Shown here: positions 10,426 to 19,239 of the stretch, piece after piece
Position numbering within the stretch: position 1 is the stretch's first letter
Layout: each line of letters begins with the position of its first letter
Origin: Girardinichthys multiradiatus
Lineage: Eukaryota; Chordata; Actinopteri; Cyprinodontiformes; Goodeidae
Direction: 5' to 3'
NCBI RefSeq assembly: GCF_021462225.1
Contig: NC_061808.1
Location: 18,947,119 to 19,011,118 of the forward strand
DNA: 64,000 nt
Translations under genes and position numbers: made by a program
The notes under the pieces: model-generated
The model's input: the letters and a program-made list of their open reading frames with translations, nothing else
Told to the model about the DNA's origin: nothing
Database searches by the model: none

Positions 10426-10499
10426 ACCTCTAAGATTGATTGGTTATCATTCATATTACGCTGGTCATTCAACACTGCATCAAGCAGGCAAGAGAGAAC

Positions 10500-10941
10500 A
10501 TGGCACAGCTAAGTCTGAGACGTGATCCAAATCGCTTTGTAAATTACTATGTAAGTCAATCAGGCGGTAATGCCAGGGTTTTATGGGGCCCCGGTCATGT
10601 ACGGACGCGGAATTGGATCATTATTTTCAAAATTATTCCGCTTCGTATCCCCTCTGGTTAAAAAAGGATTTGCAATTGCAAAACCCCATCTTAAAACGGC
10701 TGCATCAAATATCGCTTCGGATGTCATCGGTAGAGCCGTGAGTAAAATGAGTGGTTCTACACACACCGACGGTCAAGAAGGTTCAGGAATTATGGTTTTA
10801 TCCAAAAGACCCAGAACAAGACCCCCTGGTGATCGTTTAAGGACGGTTAAAAAACAACGACAAACGCGAAAAAGGAGATCAGTCGCAGCTGACAAACGAA
10901 GAGGAAGGAAGTCATCCGCTAGTTTTGATATATTTAAATAA
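10500..10941 (+). pseudogene. pX-like basic minor capsid/core protein, frameshifted
   Basis: The gene starts with MAQLSLRR at 10500 in one frame and continues as MPGFYGAPVMYGRGIG from 10570 in another; the two parts overlap at the GGTAATG around 10566-10572, where one extra base would explain the shift. The second part can also start at its own ATG (10570-10941, 123 residues). Gly-rich and hydrophobic N-terminal segments are followed by an amphipathic stretch and a very basic Arg/Lys tail. This composition fits the Polinton protein compared with adenovirus core or cement proteins, which bind DNA or membranes inside the capsid. Its stop overlaps the MCP start as TAATG. Whether the shift is a mutation, or the real start is 10570, is unresolved. 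Confidence 0.65.
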
Positions 10942-12248
10942 TGGCTCTTTTACATAACAAATCATCAGAGTGCACGCTGGCAGAATTGGACTTATTTTCT
11001 GCCCCGATGACGCAGCTATTGATCGAAGATAAAATTTACACCGAGATCCAGCCTTTATCAGCAATCACTGATGGAGGGCCGATCGAGTTTTTCATTCCGG
11101 GAGACGGAGAAAAGTATCTGGATCTCAACGATACGCTGTTGCATCTCAGAGTGAAAATTACTAACGAGAATGGAACAAACCTGCCAGATGATGCACCTGT
11201 AGGGCTCATCAACTACCCGTTAAACACCATCTTCAGTCAGTGTGACGTCACTCTCGGAGATCGAATGATTTCACAATCCAGCGCTACACATCCATATAGA
11301 GCCATGATTGAGACATTGTTAAACTTTTCTGAGGATTCTTTAAAAACCCAGTTTAGCTCTGGTCTTTTTTATAAAGACACTGCAGGTGCTCTGAACTCTA
11401 TTGTTACAACTAACGGCCCTAACCAAGGTCTTAACAGCAGAGCAGGCTTTACGGCAAATTCCAGGGAGGTACATCTCCTAGGCCCCCTGCATGCAGACAT
11501 ATTTTTCTGCGAGAGACTTCTTTTAAACTCTGTTGACCTTAAAATTAAACTTACAAGAGCCAACGATGCCTTTTGTCTCATGGCCGCAAGAGACTCCACT
11601 TACAAACTCAGTATATTAGGAGCATCTCTTTTTATCAAAAAAGTTACTGTCTCTCCAGCTGTACGACTGGGGCACGCTTCAGCTTTAATGAAAGCAAATG
11701 CTCTGTATCCACTTTCACGTGTGAATGTAAAAACATATTCCATCCCTGAAAATTCAAGGGTATGCAACCAAGAGAATCTTTTCTTAGGCGTCTTTCCCAA
11801 GTATGTGGTGATTGCATTACTGGATCATGACGCTTTTACAGGAACACGCAATCTCAATCCGTTTGACTTTAATCATTTTGATATGGAATATTTAGCTTTG
11901 TGTAAGGATGGCAGACAAATTCCTGCTAAGGCCTTCCAGCCAAATTTTAACCAAGGTCATTCAGTGAGAGAGTATTACAACTTGTTTACAGCTACAGGAC
12001 GACATCTAAAAGATCTTCCACTGAGTATAACACGTCAGGAATTTAATCAAGGATACTCTCTATTCACATTTAATCTTAACCCGGGCGAGGACACAGATGC
12101 TCTATCTCCAGTTTCCAGTGGGAATTTAAGATTGGAAATGCGCTTCAGAAACCCATTGCCTCATACCACCACGCTGATCATCTACGCTTGTTATGATTCT
12201 ATTTTAGAGATTGATTCAAAGAGGCGTGTGCTGGTGGATTATTATTAA
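10941..12248 (+). CDS. MCP: Major capsid protein, double jelly-roll
   Basis: 435 residues, open throughout. The sequence matches the Polinton major capsid protein family, which is related to adenovirus hexon and builds the icosahedral shell from pseudohexameric trimers. Family-typical segments are an N-terminal strand-rich region (FFIPGDGEKYLDLNDT, about 50-65), the NTIFSQCDVTLGDRMIS segment near 95, and an aromatic C-terminus ending DYY. The ATG overlaps the stop of the pX-like ORF by one base (TAATG), and the protease gene starts 11 bp after its stop. This tight packing suggests co-transcription with reinitiation, or use of an internal promoter. No disabling change is visible. Confidence 0.93.
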   Translation: MALLHNKSSECTLAELDLFSAPMTQLLIEDKIYTEIQPLSAITDGGPIEFFIPGDGEKYLDLNDTLLHLRVKITNENGTNLPDDAPVGLINYPLNTIFSQCDVTLGDRMISQSSATHPYRAMIETLLNFSEDSLKTQFSSGLFYKDTAGALNSIVTTNGPNQGLNSRAGFTANSREVHLLGPLHADIFFCERLLLNSVDLKIKLTRANDAFCLMAARDSTYKLSILGASLFIKKVTVSPAVRLGHASALMKANALYPLSRVNVKTYSIPENSRVCNQENLFLGVFPKYVVIALLDHDAFTGTRNLNPFDFNHFDMEYLALCKDGRQIPAKAFQPNFNQGHSVREYYNLFTATGRHLKDLPLSITRQEFNQGYSLFTFNLNPGEDTDALSPVSSGNLRLEMRFRNPLPHTTTLIIYACYDSILEIDSKRRVLVDYY

Positions 12249-12259
12249 TCTAATCAGGC

Positions 12260-12856
12260 ATGAATAATCATGAAATTGAGAGCCTGATGCGTCATCTGCT
12301 GGGAGATTTGTTTTGCGGTGTGTGGCCGTGCGACCAGCTGCCGCTGCTAGCTGACAAATTCCCAGGGCCGGCCTACTTTATTGTGAATACACATCCTTCA
12401 CACATGCCGGGGGAACACTGGCTAGCTCTGACATTGGATGAGAATGGTCAATCCAGCTTTTTTGACTCTTATGGATTCTCTCCGGATTTCGAGTTCTACC
12501 CGTCAAGCATCGTAACATTTTTAGAAGACAGATCCTCAAAAATATTGTATCATAATAATCAGCTTCAAAACACTCTGTCCACTGTGTGCGGTCACCATTG
12601 CATTTTTTATCTATGTCATAGAGCGTGCGGATTATCAATGCAGCAAGTGTTGTCGAAATACACCGGTGATGTGATTAAGAATGATTTAATGGTATCTAAC
12701 TTTGTGAAAAAATATCAGAAATGTGTCATTAATCAAAGTTGTACATTTTATACTCACGGAACATGCTCTTTGGAGATGTTTCTGGATGGTTATGGAATTT
12801 CAAATGTCTTATTTTTTTTTTTCATTGTTTTTTTCTTTTTTCTTCTTATGATTTAA
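12260..12856 (+). CDS. PRO: Adenain-like maturation cysteine protease
   Basis: 198 residues. The family cleaves capsid precursor proteins during virion maturation. The expected catalytic residues are in order: His53 (GEHWLAL), Asp69 (FFDSYG), Gln103 (QLQNTLSTVCG) and Cys110 (VCGHHCIFYLC), matching the adenovirus protease arrangement (C5 peptidase, ULP-like fold). Eleven bp separate it from the MCP stop. The last about 16 residues are almost all Phe, Leu and Ile because the frame reads through T homopolymers at 12810-12842. This tail looks like an artefact of homopolymer expansion, so the true ancestral C-terminus may lie near 12810. The catalytic part is intact. Confidence 0.92.
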   Translation: MNNHEIESLMRHLLGDLFCGVWPCDQLPLLADKFPGPAYFIVNTHPSHMPGEHWLALTLDENGQSSFFDSYGFSPDFEFYPSSIVTFLEDRSSKILYHNNQLQNTLSTVCGHHCIFYLCHRACGLSMQQVLSKYTGDVIKNDLMVSNFVKKYQKCVINQSCTFYTHGTCSLEMFLDGYGISNVLFFFFIVFFFFLLMI

Positions 12857-12925
12857 TATTTGTGTAATGATATCATATGTTAGTGTGTGAAGTAGAGAAC
12901 GAAGTTAGACTTGAAAAATATAATC

Positions 12926-12940
12926 AATAAATATTTTATT
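12926..12940. terminator. Convergent polyadenylation signals
   Basis: AATAAA on the plus strand (12926-12931) and its complement TTTATT (12935-12940, AATAAA on the minus strand) lie 70-90 bp beyond the protease stop and about 45 bp beyond the stop of the minus-strand gene at 12984. Both gene blocks can end here. Confidence 0.75.
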
Positions 12941-12983
12941 GAATAAAAGAAATAGACTACATGTTTCATTTTCTTATAACGGT

Positions 12984-13814
12984 TTATGGTGAAAATGTAA
13001 TCCATCGGGGTGGTAGTGTCGTCTCACGAAGAGACCTTTTTGATCTCCCATCAGCATTTTTTGGATCTTCCAGCTCAGATCTTGACCAGTAGGGAGAATG
13101 AGTTATCTGCCTTCTTCTTCTTTTTCTTCTCTGCTTAACGCTGGGGGGTGTACCCCCATTTTCAATCGATGAACCCTCTGTTTTGAAACGTCTATATTCT
13201 TCACGAGCATAAGGGTTAATGACTGAAGATATAGGTATGTTTACTTCTGACATGGAGTGTAGAAAATCAGACCATCCTCGGGTTTGTGATGCTCCAGATT
13301 TTTTAAACGGAAGCATGAGATTTTTCAACAAATCAATCATGTAGGACCCCTTTATAACATTTCCGTTAAATACAAATTCACCTCGCGAAGTCCAACTCTC
13401 ACTTCTTTCGGATAATTTCTTCAAAATGTACTCGGCATTTTTACGATTGTGTTTAGGAAGGCTTTTCAGTACTTCCGTAAGAACCTGATCCTTAGGGGCC
13501 TCGTCCTGCCCTGGGCCTTGTTTTTCTTGGGACCGCTCATGTTCAGGAACCTCTGTGTCACGCTGCAGCGTTAAACTGACCCGCTGTTTTTCTTCTTTGA
13601 CACCTTGCTTAAGTAAAGTCAGATACCTCTGGAGAAGAGCATCGTATCTCTTGATTTTTTCATAAGAAGTCAAACCCGGCTCGTTTAATATCGCTCTCAT
13701 TTCAGCATCCAAATTCTCCTCTGCCGTCTGTCTGATGGACGTGTCTGACTGGGTCAGACCCTTGAATTGATGAGGTGAAATGAGAAACATCTTCTGCGAT
13801 GTTCTGAGAGACAT
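12984..13814 (-). CDS. Conserved Polinton protein of unknown function (276 aa)
   Basis: 276 residues, last gene of the minus-strand block. Open frame beginning MSLRTSQKMFLISPHQ. The N-terminal 75 residues look helical (QTAEENLDAEMRAIL ... ALLQRYLTLLKQ). A charged linker rich in Glu, Gln and Lys spans about 75-115. A second folded segment around 120-205 contains KNAEYILKKL and GEFVFNGNVIKGSYMIDLL. The C-terminus is very basic (KQRRKRRRRQ near 230). Proteins of this build, with the 'ISPHQ' start and central 'AEYIL' segment, accompany vertebrate Polintons, but I know of no assigned function; a DNA-binding or virion role is only suggested by the basic tail. Its ATG overlaps the stop of the preceding small gene as TAATG. 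Confidence 0.8.
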   Translation of the reverse strand: MSLRTSQKMFLISPHQFKGLTQSDTSIRQTAEENLDAEMRAILNEPGLTSYEKIKRYDALLQRYLTLLKQGVKEEKQRVSLTLQRDTEVPEHERSQEKQGPGQDEAPKDQVLTEVLKSLPKHNRKNAEYILKKLSERSESWTSRGEFVFNGNVIKGSYMIDLLKNLMLPFKKSGASQTRGWSDFLHSMSEVNIPISSVINPYAREEYRRFKTEGSSIENGGTPPSVKQRRKRRRRQITHSPYWSRSELEDPKNADGRSKRSLRETTLPPRWITFSP

Positions 13815-14155
13815 TATCTCCTGATGATTCCACCCACTAGATCACAGATCAAGGGTGCAAGAGCCGTTAAGATGGGGAGAATAAAACCACCTCGTTGCTT
13901 TTTGAGAGCCAACTGTTTAGTTTTTATCCCGGTTCTTTTATCACCCAACAATCTGATGATATTTCTTTGTTTCTTCAATTGTCGGTGTTGAGAGGGTGAT
14001 AGTTTAATGTTACCTTTTAGGATATTCAGTGCAATCTCGCACAGAGCCTGAATAAAGTCGGGAGAGCAGTGTGCGAGAATATCTTTACGTTTCTGTGGAC
14101 AGGCCTGGTACAAAGCTCTGAATAATGGTAAATTCCTTTTTATACGCGCAGACAT
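13814..14155 (-). CDS. Small conserved Polinton protein with hydrophobic C-terminus
   Basis: 113 residues. An N-terminal helical region (about 5-50) contains ACPQKRKDIL and a CEIALNILKG segment. A basic glutamine-rich middle (about 55-85) follows. The C-terminus is hydrophobic and begins with a diglycine (RGG, then FILPILTALAPLI), ending in two arginines. The diglycine before a hydrophobic or amphipathic tail recalls substrates of adenovirus-type proteases and membrane-active capsid proteins, but it does not match the strict cleavage consensus, so this is only a suggestion. It lies 6 bp after the ATPase stop and overlaps the next gene by one base, so the three are probably one transcription unit. 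Confidence 0.75.
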   Translation of the reverse strand: MSARIKRNLPLFRALYQACPQKRKDILAHCSPDFIQALCEIALNILKGNIKLSPSQHRQLKKQRNIIRLLGDKRTGIKTKQLALKKQRGGFILPILTALAPLICDLVGGIIRR

Positions 14156-14161
14156 GATGAC

Positions 14162-14833
14162 TTACTTTGTTCTGGGTACGTACACAGCAGGCCACTGCTG
14201 AGGAAGTATCCCCGTTCTCAGTCTGAAATGTTCTGGGCAGGTAGGCGTAAAATCGATGATTAAATATCCATGAGCTTCTCTCGTTGCGTCTTCAAAACTC
14301 TCCAAGAAGAGACCCTTTTGAGATGGAAACATTTGGCGGGCCAGTATATTCAGCTGGAGTTTATCTCTTGGGTTCTTAAACAACACCATATAATTACAGT
14401 TCAAACTAATAGTGCGACTGAACTTTCCCTGATGAAAAACATTCTGAGTCAACATCATAACACTCATATTACGATGGTGACGAAACTGGGTAAAGACCTT
14501 CATCACGTTTTCATCATCTGAGGCTTGAGCGATAACATCGTCTAGAATAATCAGATGATTCTGATCAGGAGGAAACAGGTTTTCATCTTCAAAAGAATGA
14601 GGCAATCCTTCTACAAAGGTAATATTTTTATTAATCTTCTGCAATTCAGCATACATGGGTTGAAAAGATGTGTAAATCCATACAATATTTTCTGGAACAA
14701 TATCCATGACATGATTACAGTTTTGTAAAATACTTTTTACAAAGAAAGTTTTCCCGCAGCCGCTGGGTCCAACTATCATACATGAGAAAGGTGCTATAAA
14801 TCTAGGATCAAAATCAATCTCCTCTAAATCCAT
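14162..14833 (-). CDS. ATP: Genome-packaging ATPase (A32/FtsK-HerA type)
   Basis: 223 residues. The family couples ATP hydrolysis to DNA translocation into capsids. Walker A is GPSGCGKT at residues 22-29, Walker B is LIILDD at 94-99, and a MLTQN sensor-like motif follows at 127-131 with an upstream arginine-rich FRHHR at 117-121. The length is typical of Polinton and A32-like packaging ATPases. It starts 30 bp after the PolB stop and ends 6 bp before the next gene, all minus strand. The frame is intact and all nucleotide-binding residues are present. Confidence 0.95.
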   Translation of the reverse strand: MDLEEIDFDPRFIAPFSCMIVGPSGCGKTFFVKSILQNCNHVMDIVPENIVWIYTSFQPMYAELQKINKNITFVEGLPHSFEDENLFPPDQNHLIILDDVIAQASDDENVMKVFTQFRHHRNMSVMMLTQNVFHQGKFSRTISLNCNYMVLFKNPRDKLQLNILARQMFPSQKGLFLESFEDATREAHGYLIIDFTPTCPEHFRLRTGILPQQWPAVYVPRTK

Positions 14834-14863
14834 GTGACTTTTTATTTTATTTCTTCTTCAACT

Positions 14864-17800
14864 CTAATAACCGAAAGGCAGAGTTGTCCCGTCAGAAAAA
14901 AGACGTCTCTTATCATACACCAGTCGAAACCTTTTAAGAAATGTCGCGTTTGTCAAACGGAATCTCTTTTTATCCCTCCTGATCGTGTGCTGAGGGATTT
15001 CAATGACACCCTCACTTGACCCCTGTAAGTAGCCCTCGACCAGCCCTTTGATGCTGTCAAAATTGACCCTCTCGCTGCATTCATGCGTCTGAGTGATGCC
15101 TTTAGCACGTATCACTACTTTTTTACGGTTTTTAGTTTGGTATGCATAACTCTTGGGTCCTGTCGATGAAAACTCCGAAATGCTGTCACCATCTAACTCG
15201 TCAGTAAGATCACCCAGATAATTCCCCAATTCCAGAGGAGTTTCACCACTTTTTGTCACATAAATCAAACTGTCCGTGTTAATATAAATCAATCTGTCCT
15301 GTAACTTCTCCATGCTGCTGAGAAGTTTTAAACGTGCATAAGCGGTGGTGAATGCTGCTATAAACACATTATTTGTCTTACTTGGTGGATATATGACACG
15401 TTTGCTGTAGTTCCACTGCACTACACACATTTCAGGGTTGAAAAAATGAAAATAGTTAACCCTGTATTTACTCGAGAACATGAAGCTGAAAAAGTCTTCA
15501 GGGTTAGTGATGACTGTGGTCTGAGACAGATCACTTCTTTGCGCAAATTTTCCCCAAAAACTGTTTAAACACAATTTTGCAACCTGCCTTTTCATCTCAA
15601 TTTTCTCAGGGTCTAATTGGATGCCCTGATGCAGTTTGTAGTCGCTTATATACTTTGACTTACTCTCCTGATCCACTGCTTCAGACAGATAGCCTGAAGC
15701 CTCCTGCTTACCCTTTAAAAAGCAATGAATGTAACCTTTAAAAATTGTATCACTTCTCTTTTCAAAATGCCACACCTCTGTGATTTTAGCAAGACGATAA
15801 CTATACTCCAACGCTTTACAGAGTTCTACACTCACCCAAACTCCCGTCAGAGCTCTTTCTTGATCATTATGCATGCAAGGACCTGACTGGTAATTTAATT
15901 CAGCGCATGTGCGGCAGAGAGTGAACACAAGTTTACCTTGGGATGTTCTGTAAGGTAAAACAGGGAACAACAGGTTACGTGGTGGGTAGACCACAGCTTT
16001 GATTATACCGAAGTAGCTGCTGGGGTCATCAAAATCTTTGTAAATGATGGTGGGGTGTCCGAGGGGAAAAACGCAGCTGGCGTTTACATAAGGGTACAGA
16101 GATGTGTAATCCACATAGTGTACAGTTTCATCCGGTTCCGCTGTGTACCTCAACTTCATAGGACAGGTGCGTCCACCATACAGCGCATCCTGGGGGGATA
16201 GCGGTTCGGGTGCATTAACTTTCTCAAGAAAGCTGATCACCCCTGGGTCTGATTTTTTCATTTCAATCCACTCATGCTCCCATATGACTTCGAGACGAAG
16301 GCCGTACACAGTTTGTAACACCTTGCTTCTCTCAACAGTGGCTGCGTAAAACTGTTCAAATGCGACCCCTCTCAAAGGACACTTGTCATGAGGCATGTAA
16401 CACTTTTTACAGCCGTGGAAAAAACAGCCATAAAATTCAAACGCAACTTTGACACCGTTAATCTCTGCATACCCATCCACTGAATATGGCCCAATTTTCT
16501 TTTCACTCCTATTTAATGCATGCTCGATAAATATGGCTCTGCTGTCTGCAATCCAGCCGAGCCATTGAATGGACGCGCTAGAGAACGTTTTACTGCTACG
16601 TCTGTAGTCCAGAGGTGATGGAATGGCTAAGGTTTGAGGAGGAAGGAAATTGGTTACAAAAACCTTCATGCAGGCTGATGCTATTGTGATACTTTTAAAC
16701 GGATCCACACTTGTCTCCTTAAAGAACTCGTCTTTGAATTTTAAGCATCCTTGAAAAAGAATTTCAACGTCATTTTTACAATAACGAATTGCTTCTTTCT
16801 TAAAGTCAAAGACCTCATTGCTCGCTTCTCTGTACCAGCTGCTAAACACCTGTTGTTCTTGAAGACTCATGCGTTCTACAGCGTAGCAGGATGGAGGAGG
16901 AAAAGGCCTCACATACTGGAGATGTTGTTCAGAGGAAAATAGGTGGGGAAAAAAACCCTTACTTTGATCGGTAAAGCCTAATGCTTTCGGCATGGCACTA
17001 AGCTTCATGCACATGAAGGACAGGCTATCAATGTATTTTAACCTGTAATCAGGGTCGGTTAAACAGAGAAGTTTACTCCCTACCATGACGATATGAGGTT
17101 TAATCCCTAACTGCAGCATTGCTGTGAGAATCAGGTAACCATCGTACCCCCGCGCATTGTGCGCTATTAAGGTGTAACCTTTGTACTTCGGCCTCCTGAA
17201 AGGCAGGAGAAATTTTTGGGTGCAATTCAGTCCATAAGCGTACCATTCATCACCTTTCAACGTTTTAGCACAGACCAGAAAGGGGGTATGCACGCCGCTC
17301 TCATTGACGAGGCATTCGAAATCATAAAAAATCAGTTTATCATCAAGCTGATTAATTGCACTGCAAGGCTGAATGTAACACTTATGATCATCGCATGTAA
17401 TGTCTAGGCTGGGGGGTACGTTTTCACCGTAAATACTGCATTTTACATTACACACGTGTGGTTTATTCGGTTTACTGATTGGAATAACGTATATCCGTTT
17501 GCATACTTTACACAGTTTTACCAACTCACAGTCACTCATAGGCCTTTCAGCACTATTTCTGATGCGCGGTTCCCTGTGTCTACTGAAACATGAGGAATTA
17601 CGACAGATTCTTTGACAGCCTGCACAGCTTACAGGATTGCTAATCTCTTGCATACATTTATATGTTCGACACACTGGACAATAACCTTCACAATGGTGTG
17701 TATTTGCATTATCATAGCTGGTGTAACAGTAATTACAAATATATCTGCACCCCATAAAACCTTTGAGATTTTTGATCCCATAGTAATGACCTTGAAATAA

Positions 17801-19177
17801 CAGCAAAAACAGAGGGTTTGAACGATCAGGGAAACTGGTCTCAAATTTACACAGAGCAGTAGAGCCCGTGGTTCTGTGAAACACTACAATTTTTCTCTTC
17901 AGAATGGTTTCAAATTTACCAATATCACTAAAAGTAACTGCTGTTTGCTCGTCGAGGCCTGCCTGATGCTGCCATCTCCTCCCCAGTTCTACAGCACGGT
18001 GATCCGTGAGCTCAGGATCAGAGACGTGTGCGAGGCTGATTGCAAAACATAACTGATTACCGGTATTGTTTATAATATACAAATGATGCATTTTCTTATT
18101 AAACAGTTCACAGTCTAACGTTCCTGCAGCTTTACGCTTAGAACCTCCTGCTGGGTCATTAACAACCTGAAGAACAAATTCCATGTTATTATCTACAGGT
18201 ATATTTGCATTCGATTGTACTAAATCGTCGAGGAAGTTTTCGAAAGCAGGCAGGATCATATTTCCATCATCTGTAACAGTAAATGTGATGTGACGATTGA
18301 GATTTTCACCCACTAATTCCAGCTGCACAACGTCGTTACGTCTGGTTAACGATCTCGCAGCGTCGGCTAATTCAATTATAATACGCATGATGTCTGTATA
18401 GAATGCTGCTAAATCTGGAACGTTACTTGGACAGGGCGGCGGTATGGTAAAAGGTCTCCTTATTTCATGGTTATTAAAATGTTCACGTTCAACCACAGCT
18501 GGAGGGTTTCGTCCTATTTGATCAGAACTAACTGCTACGTCCGTATTGAAATGACCCCCGTGCTGATCTGCGGCGTGTGACGTAGAAGGATTCTGATGAC
18601 TGTCAGGTGAATCATTTTCCTCAATGCTGTGTGGAGATGGTGCGCTATTTAAATCGTAAAGAGCCTGATTGATTACGTTTAAAACGTCACCGTGCTGATG
18701 TTCATTTATTACATTTTCACTGTTAGCAGGAGATGCATTTAAAACGATTTTATCTGCTACTTCTGCATTAACGGGAATTTCGTTAAGTTCATTAACTAAA
18801 TTTCTTATTTCATCCAGGGCAAGTCTGATTATTTGATCAGAACTAACTGCTATGTCCGTATTGAAATGACCCCCGTGCCGATCTGCGGCAGGTGACGTAG
18901 AAGGATTCTGATGACTGTCAGGTGGATCATTTTGCTCAATACTGAGTGGACAAAATGCGCTATTTAAATCGTAAAGAGCCTGATTGATTACATTTAAAAC
19001 GTCACCGTGCTGATGTTCATTTATTACATTTTCACTGTTAGCAGGAGATGCATTTAAAACGATGTTATCTGCTACTTCTGCATTAACGGGAATTTCGTTA
19101 AGTTCATTAACTAAATTTCTTATTTCATCCAGGGCAAGTCTGATTCGGTTATCCATTTCTATGAACATAAGAAACAA
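14864..19177 (-). CDS. POLB: Protein-primed family B DNA polymerase
   Basis: An open frame of 1437 codons, the replicative polymerase of the element. Residues 12-221 are two tandem copies of a 105-residue acidic unit. A region at about 365-475 includes NQLCFAISLAH and GHYYGIKN, followed by a Cys/His-rich stretch (481-600). The exonuclease motifs are D619/E621 (FYDFE), HNARGYDGYL at 673-682 and YCKND at 799-803. Polymerase motif A is DYTSLYP (D1023) and motif B is KLCLNSFWGK (1201-1210). Motif C reads YINTDS at 1298-1303, so the first aspartate of the usual DTD is Asn1300; the second, D1302, is kept. I give the longest frame, but an AG acceptor at 19159-19160 with a long pyrimidine tract sits just before an in-frame ATG at 19156 (MDNRIRL). 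The first seven codons may therefore be intronic, and the mRNA may begin in upstream exons. Confidence 0.95.
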   Translation of the reverse strand: MFLMFIEMDNRIRLALDEIRNLVNELNEIPVNAEVADNIVLNASPANSENVINEHQHGDVLNVINQALYDLNSAFCPLSIEQNDPPDSHQNPSTSPAADRHGGHFNTDIAVSSDQIIRLALDEIRNLVNELNEIPVNAEVADKIVLNASPANSENVINEHQHGDVLNVINQALYDLNSAPSPHSIEENDSPDSHQNPSTSHAADQHGGHFNTDVAVSSDQIGRNPPAVVEREHFNNHEIRRPFTIPPPCPSNVPDLAAFYTDIMRIIIELADAARSLTRRNDVVQLELVGENLNRHITFTVTDDGNMILPAFENFLDDLVQSNANIPVDNNMEFVLQVVNDPAGGSKRKAAGTLDCELFNKKMHHLYIINNTGNQLCFAISLAHVSDPELTDHRAVELGRRWQHQAGLDEQTAVTFSDIGKFETILKRKIVVFHRTTGSTALCKFETSFPDRSNPLFLLLFQGHYYGIKNLKGFMGCRYICNYCYTSYDNANTHHCEGYCPVCRTYKCMQEISNPVSCAGCQRICRNSSCFSRHREPRIRNSAERPMSDCELVKLCKVCKRIYVIPISKPNKPHVCNVKCSIYGENVPPSLDITCDDHKCYIQPCSAINQLDDKLIFYDFECLVNESGVHTPFLVCAKTLKGDEWYAYGLNCTQKFLLPFRRPKYKGYTLIAHNARGYDGYLILTAMLQLGIKPHIVMVGSKLLCLTDPDYRLKYIDSLSFMCMKLSAMPKALGFTDQSKGFFPHLFSSEQHLQYVRPFPPPSCYAVERMSLQEQQVFSSWYREASNEVFDFKKEAIRYCKNDVEILFQGCLKFKDEFFKETSVDPFKSITIASACMKVFVTNFLPPQTLAIPSPLDYRRSSKTFSSASIQWLGWIADSRAIFIEHALNRSEKKIGPYSVDGYAEINGVKVAFEFYGCFFHGCKKCYMPHDKCPLRGVAFEQFYAATVERSKVLQTVYGLRLEVIWEHEWIEMKKSDPGVISFLEKVNAPEPLSPQDALYGGRTCPMKLRYTAEPDETVHYVDYTSLYPYVNASCVFPLGHPTIIYKDFDDPSSYFGIIKAVVYPPRNLLFPVLPYRTSQGKLVFTLCRTCAELNYQSGPCMHNDQERALTGVWVSVELCKALEYSYRLAKITEVWHFEKRSDTIFKGYIHCFLKGKQEASGYLSEAVDQESKSKYISDYKLHQGIQLDPEKIEMKRQVAKLCLNSFWGKFAQRSDLSQTTVITNPEDFFSFMFSSKYRVNYFHFFNPEMCVVQWNYSKRVIYPPSKTNNVFIAAFTTAYARLKLLSSMEKLQDRLIYINTDSLIYVTKSGETPLELGNYLGDLTDELDGDSISEFSSTGPKSYAYQTKNRKKVVIRAKGITQTHECSERVNFDSIKGLVEGYLQGSSEGVIEIPQHTIRRDKKRFRLTNATFLKRFRLVYDKRRLFSDGTTLPFGY
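18515..19144 (-). repeat. Tandem 315-bp duplication in the PolB 5' coding region
   Basis: Two head-to-tail copies, 18830-19144 and 18515-18829, each 315 bp (105 codons), keep the reading frame. They differ at relatively few bases, so the duplication looks young compared with the gene. The unit encodes a helical LALDEIRNLVNELNE segment and an acidic Asn/Ser-rich linker. Confidence 0.93.
19159..19160 (-). promoter_or_regulatory. Strong splice acceptor just upstream of the PolB MDN start
   Basis: On the minus strand, TTTTATTTTGTTTCTTATG and then TTCATAG end at 19159. The next exon would begin AAATGGAT. Entering with one base from a phase-1 donor gives a sense codon and then ATG GAT in the PolB frame. 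All neighbouring upstream exons end in phase 1 except where noted for exon 3. Confidence 0.65.
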
Positions 19178-19239
19178 AATAAAATAAAACTAACCTACAG
19201 AAAAAAACAAAAAAACAAAAACAAAACACAGTGATCAGT

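Noticed and set aside
13812..13816. Operon in the bacterial sense for the tight Polinton genes
   Set aside because: Introns, TATA boxes and polyadenylation signals show eukaryotic expression; the close packing is virus-like.
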